Made by a program: the position numbers and the translations under genes. From BOKV01 sp041397525 (GTDB taxonomy: Bacteria; Pseudomonadota; Alphaproteobacteria; Rhizobiales; Rhizobiaceae), in assembly GCA_041397525.1 (NCBI GenBank), contig JAWKWL010000003.1:372001-436000 (forward strand): a stretch of DNA of 64,000 nt. The letters run 5' to 3'. Shown here in pieces: positions 1 to 9,031 of the stretch. The notes under the pieces are model-generated. The model was not told where the DNA came from. It saw only the letters and a list, made by a program, of their open reading frames with translations, and ran no database searches. The first letter of the stretch is position 1. Each line of letters starts with the position of its first letter.

Positions 1-885
1 AAATTTGCGTGAAACCTGCCTTGTCGTGCCGGAACTGGCGGCAACACCTGCAGCGGCAACAACACGCTCGGCAAAACTTCCGGAAAACGCGAATATGGCT
101 CCACCGAATACGAGTGAAGCAAATCCCAGCACTATCAGCAATGCCAGTGGTTCACCGGTCATTGCCCGCGCAGGAAGCCAGAATGCAGATCCGATGTCCG
201 GCAAACTGCCCTTCAGGCGGTCCGAGGTCAGAAATGCAATTCGTGAAATGGTACCCATCGAGCTGATGGCTGCGAGCTGTATGCCAATAATGAAGCTTGC
301 GCCAACAATCGCTGCGGCAATCTGCGCCACCAGGCGGGTTCGCTTTGCCCCGATGACTGAAAACAGCAGCATCGTCAGCGACAGTGAGATGACTGTGGCA
401 ACAGCGCCGATTGCCAGCAGGACCGGGTAAGCGGCAAGCCATGCGAGCGAATCTGTCACCGCCAATACATTGATCAGCGGTGCGGCGAGCAGAAGTGACA
501 GCAATGTCGTTGAAAACGCGATGGCGCCCATTCGGACCGTGAACAGTTTTCGCGCCGAAGCCGGCGAAGAAAGCACAAGGTCAAGGTCCGAACGTGAATA
601 AAATACCCGCGTGACCGATTCCATTGCCTGTGAAGTCATCAGGGAGAATGGGAGGACCATCAGCGCTGAAACAAAGACCAGAAGGTCCATTTGGCTTCGT
701 GGCTCCGCACCTCCTGGTCCCGTAAGGGTCCAGGCCAGGAAATGCAGGAAGACCGCTACCACCAGCACGAAAATGAAAACGCCAACCTCGCGGCTGCGCC
801 TCCCCGCTGTCATCATCGCCATGACATCACGCCACGACAGACGCAGTTCATGGCGGGCAAGCCAAAGCATTCCTGATGGCGCCAT
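1..885 (-). CDS. ABC transporter permease (C-terminus cut by window edge)
   Basis: Reading the minus strand from ATG at 885 gives about 295 codons with no stop before the window edge. The product is an integral membrane protein. Hydrophobic segments lie near residues 36-54, 68-84, 120-145, 150-176, 188-207 and 246-270, with a cytoplasmic-looking N-terminus (MAPSGMLWLARHELRLSWRD). The ATG overlaps the stop of the ATPase gene upstream (ATGATG), so the two are translationally coupled and form one exporter of the ABC-2 kind. The exported substrate cannot be read from the sequence. The 3' end lies outside the window. Confidence 0.8.
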   Translation of the reverse strand, partial: MAPSGMLWLARHELRLSWRDVMAMMTAGRRSREVGVFIFVLVVAVFLHFLAWTLTGPGGAEPRSQMDLLVFVSALMVLPFSLMTSQAMESVTRVFYSRSDLDLVLSSPASARKLFTVRMGAIAFSTTLLSLLLAAPLINVLAVTDSLAWLAAYPVLLAIGAVATVISLSLTMLLFSVIGAKRTRLVAQIAAAIVGASFIIGIQLAAISSMGTISRIAFLTSDRLKGSLPDIGSAFWLPARAMTGEPLALLIVLGFASLVFGGAIFAFSGSFAERVVAAAGVAASSGTTRQVSRKF

Positions 886-1670
886 CATGCGGCGTCAAGC
901 TCCACTGCGGGGCCTGGTCCTGCCGTGTTGTCCGGAGCGGCAACAATGTCGAGAAACACTTCTTCGAGCGTTCCTTCACCCTTGCCGGCTAGTGTGCGAA
1001 GTTCTGCCAGCGTTCCTTCTGCGACCAGCCGTCCCTGCGAAATCACGCCGATGCGCTGCGCCATCCGTTCTGCGACTTCAAGGATATGCGTGGTCATGAT
1101 GACGGTTGCGCCATTTCCGACACGCTGCAGCAATACATCCTTCACAAGGCGTGCGGATGCGGCATCAAGGCCGGTCAGCGGTTCGTCAAGAATGATCAGT
1201 TCCGGATCATGCACAAGGGCACCAGCGAGCGCCACCTTCTGGCGCATGCCCTTGGAAAATCCCTCGCAACGCTCATGCGCATGGGGAGCGAGTTTCAGCC
1301 ACTCAAGAAGTTCCATGGAGCGTTTTTCAGCAATTGCCGCTTCAACTCCCCAAAGGCCTGCCACGAATTCCAGATATTCAAGCGGGGTGAGCCGGTCATA
1401 GATCATCGGCTCATCGGGAACCCATGCAATTGTCCTTTTCGCTTCGACCGGATCTGCCAGCACGTCGCGGCCAAACACCGAGATTGAGCCTGCATCGGGA
1501 CGCAGGAGACCGGCCACCATGCGCAGCGAGGTGGTTTTGCCCGCGCCATTGGGTCCGAGCAAAGCGTAGAATTCGCCCGCCCGCACCGTGAGGTTCAGCC
1601 GGTCAACGGCAGGACGGTCGAATTTCTTGCAAAGCCCGATGATTTCGAGCGCATTGGCTGGCATCCGCAA
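885..1670 (-). CDS. ABC transporter ATP-binding protein
   Basis: This 261-residue ATPase has Walker A (GPNGAGKTT, about residues 39-47), a signature region (EGFSKGMRQKVALAGALV), Walker B with catalytic Glu (LIILDEP), the D-loop (LTGLD) and a switch His (TTHIL). The ABC_tran fold with a short C-terminal tail is typical of ABC-2 type exporters (CcmA/NatA-like). It is the first gene of a two-gene operon with the overlapping permease. It energises export across the inner membrane; the substrate is unknown. ATG at 1664 is a possible alternative start. Confidence 0.9.
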   Translation of the reverse strand: MRMPANALEIIGLCKKFDRPAVDRLNLTVRAGEFYALLGPNGAGKTTSLRMVAGLLRPDAGSISVFGRDVLADPVEAKRTIAWVPDEPMIYDRLTPLEYLEFVAGLWGVEAAIAEKRSMELLEWLKLAPHAHERCEGFSKGMRQKVALAGALVHDPELIILDEPLTGLDAASARLVKDVLLQRVGNGATVIMTTHILEVAERMAQRIGVISQGRLVAEGTLAELRTLAGKGEGTLEEVFLDIVAAPDNTAGPGPAVELDAA

Positions 1671-1861
1671 ATCTCCCCGCTTGGACCCCGACCGGGTCCT
1701 GAAATTGGTCCAATGCAGCCATTACCGGTTGGCACCGGCTGGCCACTGACACAGCACAGGATTTTGCCCCCGCCCAGCTGCTGTCTGAACTTGGCACAAA
1801 CGGGTTTAGAGGCCGTAAACCGGAAATCTTGCATTGCATCTATTGGGGAACGGTGATGATT

Positions 1862-2872
1862 TCACCTTTTGTGCATGCCTCCAAGGAAATCGTCGAAAAT
1901 TGATTCCACATTGCGCTGGTAGTCCTTCTGGACCTTTTTGCCGGTTTCGAACATGTCGCCGAAAATATCCTCGAAACCGCCTCGCCTGTCGTTCGGTTGT
2001 GCCTGTTGGCTCCGGTCTGGTTCAGGCTGGTAGCTTTCGCGCTCCTGCTCCGGTTGCGTTTGCCGTGGAATGCCGCCGCCGCGCATCATTTCCTCGAATA
2101 TCTTGCCGAGTGGATTGTCGGCCTGCACGCCGCCTGGTTGTCCGGGATGCGAAGTTTGTTGTGAACCGCCACCTCCCAGCATTTCCTCGAGAATGCGGCC
2201 CCAGGGGTTGGCATTGTCTGGTTTCGGTGCGGGAGCACGACGAGGGTTCGAAGCTGGTGTCTTTCCGCCGCCCATCATTTCTTCAAGTATCTTGCCCCAC
2301 GGATTGGCAGACGCTTGGCCTGCACCGGTTGAAGTGCCGCTTTTTGCAAGACCGCCCAGTCCGCCTTTCAGCATTTCCTCGAAGATACTGCCCATTGGAT
2401 TGCCACTCGTATTGCCGGAGGGTGCCGGGGAAACCCTGCCACCAGCCATTGATCCGGTCATCTGCTTGAACAGCCCGCCCAGGATCACAGGTGCAAGAGC
2501 TGGCAGCAGTGACTTCAGGATGGACTGCGACAGTCCGGTCGCTTGCGCCGCATTCGCAGCTATTGCCCTGCTCAGGTCCTTGCTGCCAAAAAGCTCGCCC
2601 AAAATGGCATTGCCTTCGCTCATTCCCTGCGGTGTGAATGCCTGTGCCGGGTTTTCGTGGAATTGAGAATGATTGCCGCTCGAAAGTGCCGCGATGAATT
2701 TCAGCATCCCGCCCGGATCGGCTGCATTGCGCTTCAGACCCTGCGAGAATGCTGGCAGCAATGCCTCGATTGCCTGCTGCGCCTGTGAATTCGACAATTG
2801 ATATTGCCTCGCAATCTGCTCGACCATCTGGCCATTTGCACCTTGGGTAAGCATTTCCATCAACGAAAGCAT
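1862..2872 (-). CDS. DUF937-type protein with repeated NPxGxIxEEM motifs
   Basis: The start at 2872 is chosen because GGAG lies 8 bases upstream; an ATG at 2917 has no such support. The 336-residue product has a helical DUF937-like N-terminal domain (about 1-140, ending SLLPALAPVILGGLF). A low-complexity Pro/Gly/Gln-rich tail follows, in which NP-(M/W/L)-G-x-I-(F/L)-EEM-(L/M) recurs near residues 158, 190, 222 and 253. Two looser copies lie near 299 (FEDIFGDMFETG) and 324 (SIFDDFLGGM). No signal peptide is seen. The function of the family is not established. The repeats look like short binding motifs displayed on a flexible linker. Confidence 0.7.
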   Translation of the reverse strand: MLSLMEMLTQGANGQMVEQIARQYQLSNSQAQQAIEALLPAFSQGLKRNAADPGGMLKFIAALSSGNHSQFHENPAQAFTPQGMSEGNAILGELFGSKDLSRAIAANAAQATGLSQSILKSLLPALAPVILGGLFKQMTGSMAGGRVSPAPSGNTSGNPMGSIFEEMLKGGLGGLAKSGTSTGAGQASANPWGKILEEMMGGGKTPASNPRRAPAPKPDNANPWGRILEEMLGGGGSQQTSHPGQPGGVQADNPLGKIFEEMMRGGGIPRQTQPEQERESYQPEPDRSQQAQPNDRRGGFEDIFGDMFETGKKVQKDYQRNVESIFDDFLGGMHKR

Positions 2873-2965
2873 GTCGGTTTCTCCAGATATCGGGTCATGT
2901 AGCTGAGTCGGGGGCAAATGATCTGCCTACCCGCTTAAGCCGATGTTAACCATGCCCAAACTAGC

Positions 2966-3367
2966 ATGATCGTGCTAGGGAAAACATTTGGCTGGGGCAA
3001 ATTCTTGCATACACTTGAGCATTCCAATTCCGCAGACAAAACATTGACGATTACGCCAGTTGTGGCCCTGGAAGCAGGATCGCAAGCGCAAATCCGCGCC
3101 AGGCAGCGTCGCTCCAACGGTCAACGCGTGGGCTATCTTCTGGCCAGCGGTCAGACCCGGGCGGTTCCTTGTACGATAAGGGAACTCGGCGACACACATG
3201 CAGTCCTGACCATGGGCGGTTGGCTCGGTGTTCCAGAGGCTTTTTCGCTTTTCGTCGAGCCCGATGGTGTTTGTCTTGATTGTTGCCTGCTTTCCGTCAA
3301 GGGCAACTCTGTCAGGGTCTCCACCAGCAACAGTCGCCAGGAACGCCGCCCCAGGTTCAGGTCATGA
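2966..3367 (+). CDS. PilZ-like domain protein with degenerate motif
   Basis: The 133-residue protein has the size and beta-rich pattern of a single PilZ domain (RVGYLLAS...AVPCTIRELGDTHAVLTMGGW...FSLFVEPDG). An arginine cluster (RARQRR) stands where the RxxxR part of the c-di-GMP site is expected. The D/NxSxxG part is not conserved (it reads RELGDTHA), so nucleotide binding is doubtful. A second, better conserved PilZ gene follows in the same direction, about 170 bases downstream. No convincing ribosome-binding site precedes the ATG, so the start is uncertain. Confidence 0.5.
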   Translation: MIVLGKTFGWGKFLHTLEHSNSADKTLTITPVVALEAGSQAQIRARQRRSNGQRVGYLLASGQTRAVPCTIRELGDTHAVLTMGGWLGVPEAFSLFVEPDGVCLDCCLLSVKGNSVRVSTSNSRQERRPRFRS

Positions 3368-3385
3368 ACTGGTAGCGGCCTCAAC

Positions 3386-3414
3386 TTGACGATTTGTTAA
3401 CCAAGTTTGTTATT
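3386..3414 (+). promoter_or_regulatory. possible sigma70-type promoter of the second PilZ gene
   Basis: TTGACG at 3386-3391 is followed after 17 bases by GTTATT at 3409-3414. It lies in the AT-richer gap between the two PilZ-type genes, about 120 bases before the preferred start of the second. The -35 match is good and the -10 match is weak. Confidence 0.35.
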
Positions 3415-3535
3415 CAGGTATGTTTCTGTACAATTCAGGATGTAACCCGCGCCGGGACCGGTAAGAAATTCAGATTTGCTTAAACCGGGCAATGTTAGCA
3501 TTGGTTCGCTAGGAAGATGCAGTTTGTATGGGGAT

Positions 3536-4009
3536 ATGACTGCTATCGGGATGTCTGGTATGGAGACGCAACAAGACAGCAACAACAGATATGCGCAGCG
3601 CCAAAGGGTACTGAAAACTGCTCTGGCTGCATTCAACGATCAATTCAGTGCAATTCCCTGCCTGATGCGGAACGTGAGTGAAACAGGCGCCAAACTTGTA
3701 TTCGAAAACGTCGGCCTCGTGCCGCGGGTTTTCGTGCTGTTTGTTGAACTTGACGGTTACAAGGTCGAGTGTGAACGCGTCTGGCAGGAGGGCAAGGAAT
3801 GCGGCGTTCGGTTCATTGGCGAGAAGCAGCCGACCCGCATGCGCAAGACCCAAATTGTTGAAAGCTCGGAAAACGCACTCAGCGAGCGCACCATGCGTGA
3901 CATCGAAACCCGGGAAAAGGGCCTCGAGCCATTGCCAGACCGCTCTGGACTGGTTTTGCGCAACAAGCCCGTCAATACACAGCGTCCGGCGTTCGGGCGC
4001 CGCACCTGA
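3536..4009 (+). CDS. PilZ domain protein
   Basis: A PilZ domain carries both parts of the c-di-GMP signature: RxxxR (RYAQR, in the N-terminal region) and NxSxxG (RNVSETGAKL). It is followed by strands ending in GVRFIG and a polar tail of about 60 residues. It probably binds c-di-GMP in the cytoplasm and acts on an unknown partner. The open frame begins at a TTG at 3476. In-frame ATGs lie at 3536, 3551 and 3560; 3560 has GGG nine bases upstream, so the true start may be later than given. It converges on gshA, with only 8 bases between the two stops. Confidence 0.7.
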   Translation: MTAIGMSGMETQQDSNNRYAQRQRVLKTALAAFNDQFSAIPCLMRNVSETGAKLVFENVGLVPRVFVLFVELDGYKVECERVWQEGKECGVRFIGEKQPTRMRKTQIVESSENALSERTMRDIETREKGLEPLPDRSGLVLRNKPVNTQRPAFGRRT

Positions 4010-4017
4010 TCCACTGA

Positions 4018-5391
4018 TCAATACACATATTCGTCGAACAGGCGGTGGATATCGCCCTCCCAAGGACCTTCGAAGCGGGTAAGCAGTCTTTCGGCCGGCG
4101 TTTGGCCAATCGCAACAGTCTCGTTCAACGGTGCCAGGAACAATGACTCGGTATTCCCCTCAGAGTTGACCAAGGCCCGCTCGTCAAGCCCGACCGCTGA
4201 AAGCTTCACCGCCTCTCGCGCATATTCCAGCAATCGCCGCCCACCGATCATCGCATTGAGCCCTTGCGCAGGAACATCTTCCCGCAACTGGCGTACCATG
4301 TCTGCGCTCCAGCCACGGGTCAGTTCTTCGGCGCCGTCCAGTGCAGTCGCGCTGTAGAGCAGGCCAACCCAGAATGCGGGCAACGCACAAATGTCGCGCC
4401 ATGGTCCGCCATCAGCACCACGCATTTCCAGATACCGCTTCAGGCGGACATCGGGAAACAGGGTGGTCAGATGGTTGTTCCAGTCACCGACATTGGGCAT
4501 CGGGTCGCTGACCCGCCCCTTCAATGCACCATCCATGAACTGGCGGAAGGTGATATCCGTGCAATCATGGTAGCGCCCTTCACGCACGACGAAATACATC
4601 GGCAGGTCAACAGCCCAGTCGACATAACGCTCGAACGAAAAGTCCCGTTCCAGCATGAAGGCATGAAAACCCGCTCGCTGGTTGTCCGTGTCGCGCCAGA
4701 TATCACTGCGCCAGGACAACAGCCCGTTTGGCTTGCCCTCAGTGAAGGGAGAACGGGCAAAGAGCGCCGATGCCATGGATTGCAGTTTCAGGCTCACCTG
4801 CAATTTGCGGCGCATGTCGGCTTCGCTCTCGAAGTCGAGATTCACCTGGATCGTGGCCGTGCGATACATCATGTCAAGGCCCTGGCTGCCGACCTTGGGC
4901 ATGTAGCGGCTCATGATGGCATAGCGGCTCTTGGGCATGCGCGGCGTCTCGGCTAATGTCCACAACGGACTGCCGCCAACACCGAGGAAAGATATGCCGA
5001 GCGGCTCCGCTACCGCTTTCACCGTGGCCAGATGCTTGTTGGATTCGCGGCAGGTTTCGTGGATCGAAACCAGCGGCGCTCCTGAAAGCTCGAACTGGCC
5101 GCCCGGTTCCAGCGAGATCGCGCCATTGCCCTGCGGTTCGACCAACCCGATGATGCGCCCCTCATCCAGGATCGGTTCCCAACCAAGCTTTTCCAGCATG
5201 CCTTCCAGGAGCGCGCGAATGCCATCTTCGCCGTCATATTCGATGGGAGTATAGTCGGCGGTCCGGAACCCGAATTTTTCATGCTCGGTGCCGATGCGCC
5301 ATTTTTCGCGCGGCTTGTTGCCCTGCACCAGCCATTCGATTAACTGGTTCCGGTTTTCCATCGGAGTGGCATCTGTCGTATCGCGCGCCAT
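4018..5391 (-). CDS. gshA: glutamate-cysteine ligase, plant/alphaproteobacterial type
   Basis: This 457-residue protein of the GCS2-like family catalyses ATP-dependent formation of gamma-glutamylcysteine, the first step of glutathione synthesis, in the cytoplasm. Diagnostic stretches are GTEHEKFGF, EPQGNGAISLEPGGQFELSG, MSRYMPKVGSQGLDMMYRTATIQVNLDF and a C-terminal LLTRFEGPW. Length matches the plant-type enzyme rather than the E. coli type. A second possible start (MENRNQ) lies 10 codons in. It ends close to the convergent PilZ gene. The next gene upstream on the same strand is rsmE, 122 bases away. Confidence 0.93.
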   Translation of the reverse strand: MARDTTDATPMENRNQLIEWLVQGNKPREKWRIGTEHEKFGFRTADYTPIEYDGEDGIRALLEGMLEKLGWEPILDEGRIIGLVEPQGNGAISLEPGGQFELSGAPLVSIHETCRESNKHLATVKAVAEPLGISFLGVGGSPLWTLAETPRMPKSRYAIMSRYMPKVGSQGLDMMYRTATIQVNLDFESEADMRRKLQVSLKLQSMASALFARSPFTEGKPNGLLSWRSDIWRDTDNQRAGFHAFMLERDFSFERYVDWAVDLPMYFVVREGRYHDCTDITFRQFMDGALKGRVSDPMPNVGDWNNHLTTLFPDVRLKRYLEMRGADGGPWRDICALPAFWVGLLYSATALDGAEELTRGWSADMVRQLREDVPAQGLNAMIGGRRLLEYAREAVKLSAVGLDERALVNSEGNTESLFLAPLNETVAIGQTPAERLLTRFEGPWEGDIHRLFDEYVY

Positions 5392-5513
5392 TCTTGTCTC
5401 TTCTTCTGCTCTTCAGTCGGTCTCCTGATATGGGTGGGCACAGGATCAGGCAAGTGAAACTTTGTGGACACTTGTTCAATGAATTTGCATGGCTCGGCAA
5501 ATGCCAGTGCTGC

Positions 5514-6266
5514 TTACGACCAGTCACCGGCGACTGCCTGGACAACCGCAAGGGCAGCTACCGCCGCCGTGTCGGCCCTGAGAATGCGAGGACCGAGCGG
5601 AATGGCAGTCACAAACGGCAAACCGCGCAGGATTTCCCGCTCCTGCTGCGAAAATCCGCCCTCCGGACCGATCAGAACCGATAGCGGCCTGCCTTTCAGC
5701 GGCTTCAGCAATTCGAGGCAGTCATTGTCGCTAGCGCTTTCATCGCAGAATACCAGCCGACGATCCGGATCATTTGCCGTTTCCCAGGCACGAAGCAGGG
5801 TTTCGAGCCGTGCCGGTTCGCGGATTTGCGGCACGGCCAAGATGCCGCATTGCTCGGCAGCCTCGAGTGCATTTGCCTGCATGCGCTCCGTGTTCACGCG
5901 GCTCGCCTGGGTGTGCTGCGTTACAACGGGTTGCAGCACCGCTGCGCCCATCTCGACAGCTTTCTGAACCATGTAGTCGAGCCGCGCATGCTTGAGCGGC
6001 GCGAACAGATAGTGAAGTGTCCCGGGTGCTGGCTGCATCCGCGTTTGCGTCGCCACTTTGAGGCTCGCAGACTTGCGGCCTTCGCCGGTGAGCGTGCACA
6101 GCCATTCGCCGTCACGCCCGTTGAAGGCGAGCACATTGGCACCGCTCTTCATCCGCAGGACATTCAAGAGATAGTTTGATTGCCCCTTGTCGAGCGCAAC
6201 TGACACGCCATCGCCAAGGGGAGCATCCACAAACAGTCTCTGGGTAGTGTAATCATAGCGTTCCAT
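5514..6266 (-). CDS. rsmE: 16S rRNA (uracil1498-N3)-methyltransferase
   Basis: This SPOUT-family methyltransferase of 250 residues methylates N3 of U1498 in 16S rRNA. The N-terminal part is PUA-like (HYLLNVLRM-type stretch QSNYLLNVLRMKSG). The C-terminal knot carries LIGPEGGFSQQE and LGPRILRADTAAVAAL, the SAM-binding signature of RsmE. The start is ATG at 6266; a TTG just before it is less likely. It sits upstream of gshA on the same strand, a pairing that I recall from many alphaproteobacteria. Confidence 0.93.
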   Translation of the reverse strand: MERYDYTTQRLFVDAPLGDGVSVALDKGQSNYLLNVLRMKSGANVLAFNGRDGEWLCTLTGEGRKSASLKVATQTRMQPAPGTLHYLFAPLKHARLDYMVQKAVEMGAAVLQPVVTQHTQASRVNTERMQANALEAAEQCGILAVPQIREPARLETLLRAWETANDPDRRLVFCDESASDNDCLELLKPLKGRPLSVLIGPEGGFSQQEREILRGLPFVTAIPLGPRILRADTAAVAALAVVQAVAGDWS

Positions 6267-6297
6267 CAACGAGCGATACGACCTGGCGCCAAGCCAA

Positions 6298-6939
6298 TCA
6301 AGTCACTGCTGTGCAATGCCATTCCGGTTTGTAGCCCGCACGCAGCGTGGTGACGACGCTCTTTGGCGTGACCAGCACCAGCGGATGCCGCGCCAATTCA
6401 CCGAAACCAACCGGCTTTTCATACCCGCCAAAGCTCCAGGCAAGCGCCTTGCGTTCCCTGATTGCGTGGAAGCGTTCTCCAGCCATGACCATGGTTCCGT
6501 CCGGCAGTCCGGGCAGGTCTATCGGCGACAATCTTTGCCGTGCTTGCCGGGACGAGAGCCAGCGCTCGCAATGCAATACATTGTCAGCGTCTTTCGCACT
6601 GGCAAATCCGGATGCCGCCACAAATCGCGATGCATCCTCCCTCCGGCAAAAGAAGCAAGGCCGGTGCCCGGCGGCCAATGCGCTCACCTCGTCACAAAAG
6701 AACAACTCGCTCCACCCTGCAACCGGACCTTTGCTGCCTGTGTGATTGCGGCCCCAGACTTCTCGTTTCCTGCCTTTGAATTCCGTGCTGCAACAGATCC
6801 AGGCTCTGGTTGTCCAGCGCCTGCCGTTGAGTGTCCGTCTGAGCGGATCATGGATGATACCACGATTGCCCGTCATCATGCCGCGCGCCGGATCGGCATG
6901 CAGGCTGCCATCGGGTGCAACGCGGTTTTGCAGCGTCAC
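6298..6939 (-). CDS. uncharacterised protein coupled to lutC
   Basis: The start is GTG at 6939, two bases after the lutC stop and preceded by AGGGAC; an upstream open frame to 7095 only overlaps lutC. The product has 213 residues. It begins VTLQNRVAPDG, then MTGNRGIIHDP, NGRRWTTRAWICC, EFKGRKREVW, ELFFCDEVSALAAGHRPCFFCRRED and a C-terminal WSFGGYEKP. I recognise the pattern as a widespread family without an assigned function. The GHRPCFFC segment (residues 91-98) has a His and a CxxC pair that could bind zinc. Translational coupling places it in the lactate-utilisation operon, but a metabolic role is only inferred. Confidence 0.7.
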   Translation of the reverse strand: MTLQNRVAPDGSLHADPARGMMTGNRGIIHDPLRRTLNGRRWTTRAWICCSTEFKGRKREVWGRNHTGSKGPVAGWSELFFCDEVSALAAGHRPCFFCRREDASRFVAASGFASAKDADNVLHCERWLSSRQARQRLSPIDLPGLPDGTMVMAGERFHAIRERKALAWSFGGYEKPVGFGELARHPLVLVTPKSVVTTLRAGYKPEWHCTAVT

Positions 6940-6941
6940 GT

Positions 6942-7604
6942 TCAGTCCCTGGCAATGATGATGTGCAACCGCACCGGTCCGTGTGCTCCCAGAATGAGGG
7001 TCTGCTCGATGTCGGCAGAGCGCGACGGCCCGGTAATCATGTTGACGGTGCGTGGCATTTCGCCTGTACCATATTTCTTGCGCAACCGGGTCCACAGGTT
7101 TTCGTAATGCGCCTCGATGTCACTTTCTTCAACGACGACGATATGGTTTTCCGGCAGGAAGTTCAGGGTGGTTGGATTGTCCGGCCCCGATACCATCACA
7201 AGGGTTCCGGTTTCCGCCGCGCCGCCCAGCGCATGGCTGAGACAGGCAAGATCGCGACCGTCGCTCGGTCCAAGATGAATTTCCGGCCCGCCGCGCTTCG
7301 GCCATGCGATCTGCCTCAGACGCTTGTCCGCACCCATCCGGATTTCCTGTGGCAGATTGTGTTCTCGCAGGAAGGCTGAAACCGCCCTGGCTATGTCCTT
7401 GCGCTTAACCCGCTCGACGCTTGCGGCAGCAGCCTCCGCCTTGTCACGGAAACGCTTGACCAGATTGTCCTGTGAAATCGTGGGCAAGGCACCTTTGGAA
7501 TGACCCTTGATCCGTGCCTGCACAGCGGCCTTTCTGGCCTTTTCGCTGCTTCCCAGATTGCCGGCGATCCGTTGCAGGATCGCTTCCCTGCTTGAAACGC
7601 TCAT
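6942..7604 (-). CDS. lutC: LutC-type LUD domain protein, lactate utilisation
   Basis: This 220-residue LUD-domain protein is the small subunit of the iron-sulfur L-lactate oxidation complex (LutABC/LldEFG). The start at 7604 is chosen because it overlaps the lutB stop as ATGA; the longer frame from 7634 would run inside lutB. The domain ends with PRTVNMITGPSRSADIEQTLILGAHGPVRLHIII, the usual LUD C-terminus. It acts in the cytoplasm with LutA and LutB. Confidence 0.88.
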   Translation of the reverse strand: MSVSSREAILQRIAGNLGSSEKARKAAVQARIKGHSKGALPTISQDNLVKRFRDKAEAAAASVERVKRKDIARAVSAFLREHNLPQEIRMGADKRLRQIAWPKRGGPEIHLGPSDGRDLACLSHALGGAAETGTLVMVSGPDNPTTLNFLPENHIVVVEESDIEAHYENLWTRLRKKYGTGEMPRTVNMITGPSRSADIEQTLILGAHGPVRLHIIIARD

Positions 7605-9031
7605 GCCTGCACCTTCCGCTTTCCGCTTGCCCATTGCGCAACGAAACTGCCGCCCTGGGGTGCCGGCAGGTCACGATGCCTGGTCCATCCACTTGCCATT
7701 GGCAGCCAGGAAAGCCTGCCGCGCCCCATGGCCATGATCCGCATCCCGAATATTCCTGCCCGCGCAGCAGACCGGTAAAGCCCCGGCCGTTTGGCGAACC
7801 ATGCCCACAGTTTCAGATTCCTGCGTTGGTGCGCTGGTGATAGGTGTTTTTCAAATTCCCGTTCGCGCCAATGCCGCATCATCTTCGGTAACGGAATATG
7901 CATCGGGCAGACCGATTCGCATCGCCCGCAAAAGGTGGAGGCATTGGGCAGGTGCCCCGCCTTGTCGATGCCGATCAGCGTCGGGGTCAGCACGGAACCC
8001 ATCGGGCCGGGATAAACCCATCCATAGGCATGCCCACCCACAGACTGGTAGACAGGGCAGTGGTTCATGCACGCCCCGCACCGGATGCAGCGCAGCATGT
8101 CCTGAAACTCGCTGCCCAGCATGTTTGAGCGGCCATTGTCGAGCAGGATCACATGATACTGCTCCGGCCCGTCGGGATCCCCCTTGCGTTTGGGACCGGT
8201 CGAAAGCGTTGTATAGACGCTCATTTCCTGCCCTGTGGCTGAACGTGCCAACACGCGAACGATCTGGCTCATGTCCTCCAGCGTCGGCACGATCTTCTCG
8301 ATTGAGGCGATGACAACATGCACTTTCGGCAGCAATTGCGTGAGGTCGCCATTGCCTTCATTGGTGACGATGACCGATGTCCCGGTTTCCGCCACCAGAA
8401 AATTGGCACCAGTAATCCCGATGTCGGCGGCAAGAAATTTGTCGCGCAAGATGCCCCGTGCTTCCGACAGCAGGCTTTGCGGTTCGTCCATCGGCCGGTC
8501 CGGCGGCAAATGTGTATGCACGCGGCGGAAATCCTCGCGCACCTGGTCCATGTTGAGATGTACAGCGGGTGCAATGATGTGGCTTGGATGCTCGCCTCGC
8601 AACTGGATGATGTATTCACCGAGATCTGTTTCGATTGGCACGACGCCGTTCTTTTCCAGAAACTCGTTGAGCCCGATCTCTTCCGAGATCATCGACTTGC
8701 CCTTGGTCACGGTCTTTGCGTTCACCTTGCGGCAAATGTCGAGCACGATGCCACGCGCCTCGAAAGCATCCGCTGCCCAATGCACGTTTCCGCCCTGCGC
8801 CGTGACGCGTTTCTCGAATGTCGTCAAATACTGGTCGAGATTTTCGAGAACATGGTTCTTGATGTCGCGCGCATTGGCGCGCAGCGTTTCGAATTCGGGA
8901 AGTCCAGCGGCAGCCTTTGCCCGTTTCTCGATGAAATTGACCCGCACATGCCGCATTGCCTTCTGCAGTTGCGCATCAGCGAGCGCCTCATCAACATTGT
9001 GCTTGAATTCGGGAGAAGTGATCTCGACCAT
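7601..9031 (-). CDS. lutB: LutB-type iron-sulfur protein, lactate utilisation
   Basis: The 476-residue protein has an N-terminal LUD domain (about 60-300) and a ferredoxin-like part. One cluster motif is CIRCGACMNHCPVY (Cys 315, 318, 321, 325); the second is CGRCESVCPMHIPLP (Cys 368, 371, 375). In the LutABC complex it carries electrons from L-lactate oxidation to pyruvate. It overlaps lutA by one base and lutC by four. The C-terminal region after residue 400 (RNLKLWAWFAKRPGLY) is as long as in full-length family members. Confidence 0.92.
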   Translation of the reverse strand: MVEITSPEFKHNVDEALADAQLQKAMRHVRVNFIEKRAKAAAGLPEFETLRANARDIKNHVLENLDQYLTTFEKRVTAQGGNVHWAADAFEARGIVLDICRKVNAKTVTKGKSMISEEIGLNEFLEKNGVVPIETDLGEYIIQLRGEHPSHIIAPAVHLNMDQVREDFRRVHTHLPPDRPMDEPQSLLSEARGILRDKFLAADIGITGANFLVAETGTSVIVTNEGNGDLTQLLPKVHVVIASIEKIVPTLEDMSQIVRVLARSATGQEMSVYTTLSTGPKRKGDPDGPEQYHVILLDNGRSNMLGSEFQDMLRCIRCGACMNHCPVYQSVGGHAYGWVYPGPMGSVLTPTLIGIDKAGHLPNASTFCGRCESVCPMHIPLPKMMRHWREREFEKHLSPAHQRRNLKLWAWFAKRPGLYRSAARAGIFGMRIMAMGRGRLSWLPMASGWTRHRDLPAPQGGSFVAQWASGKRKVQA

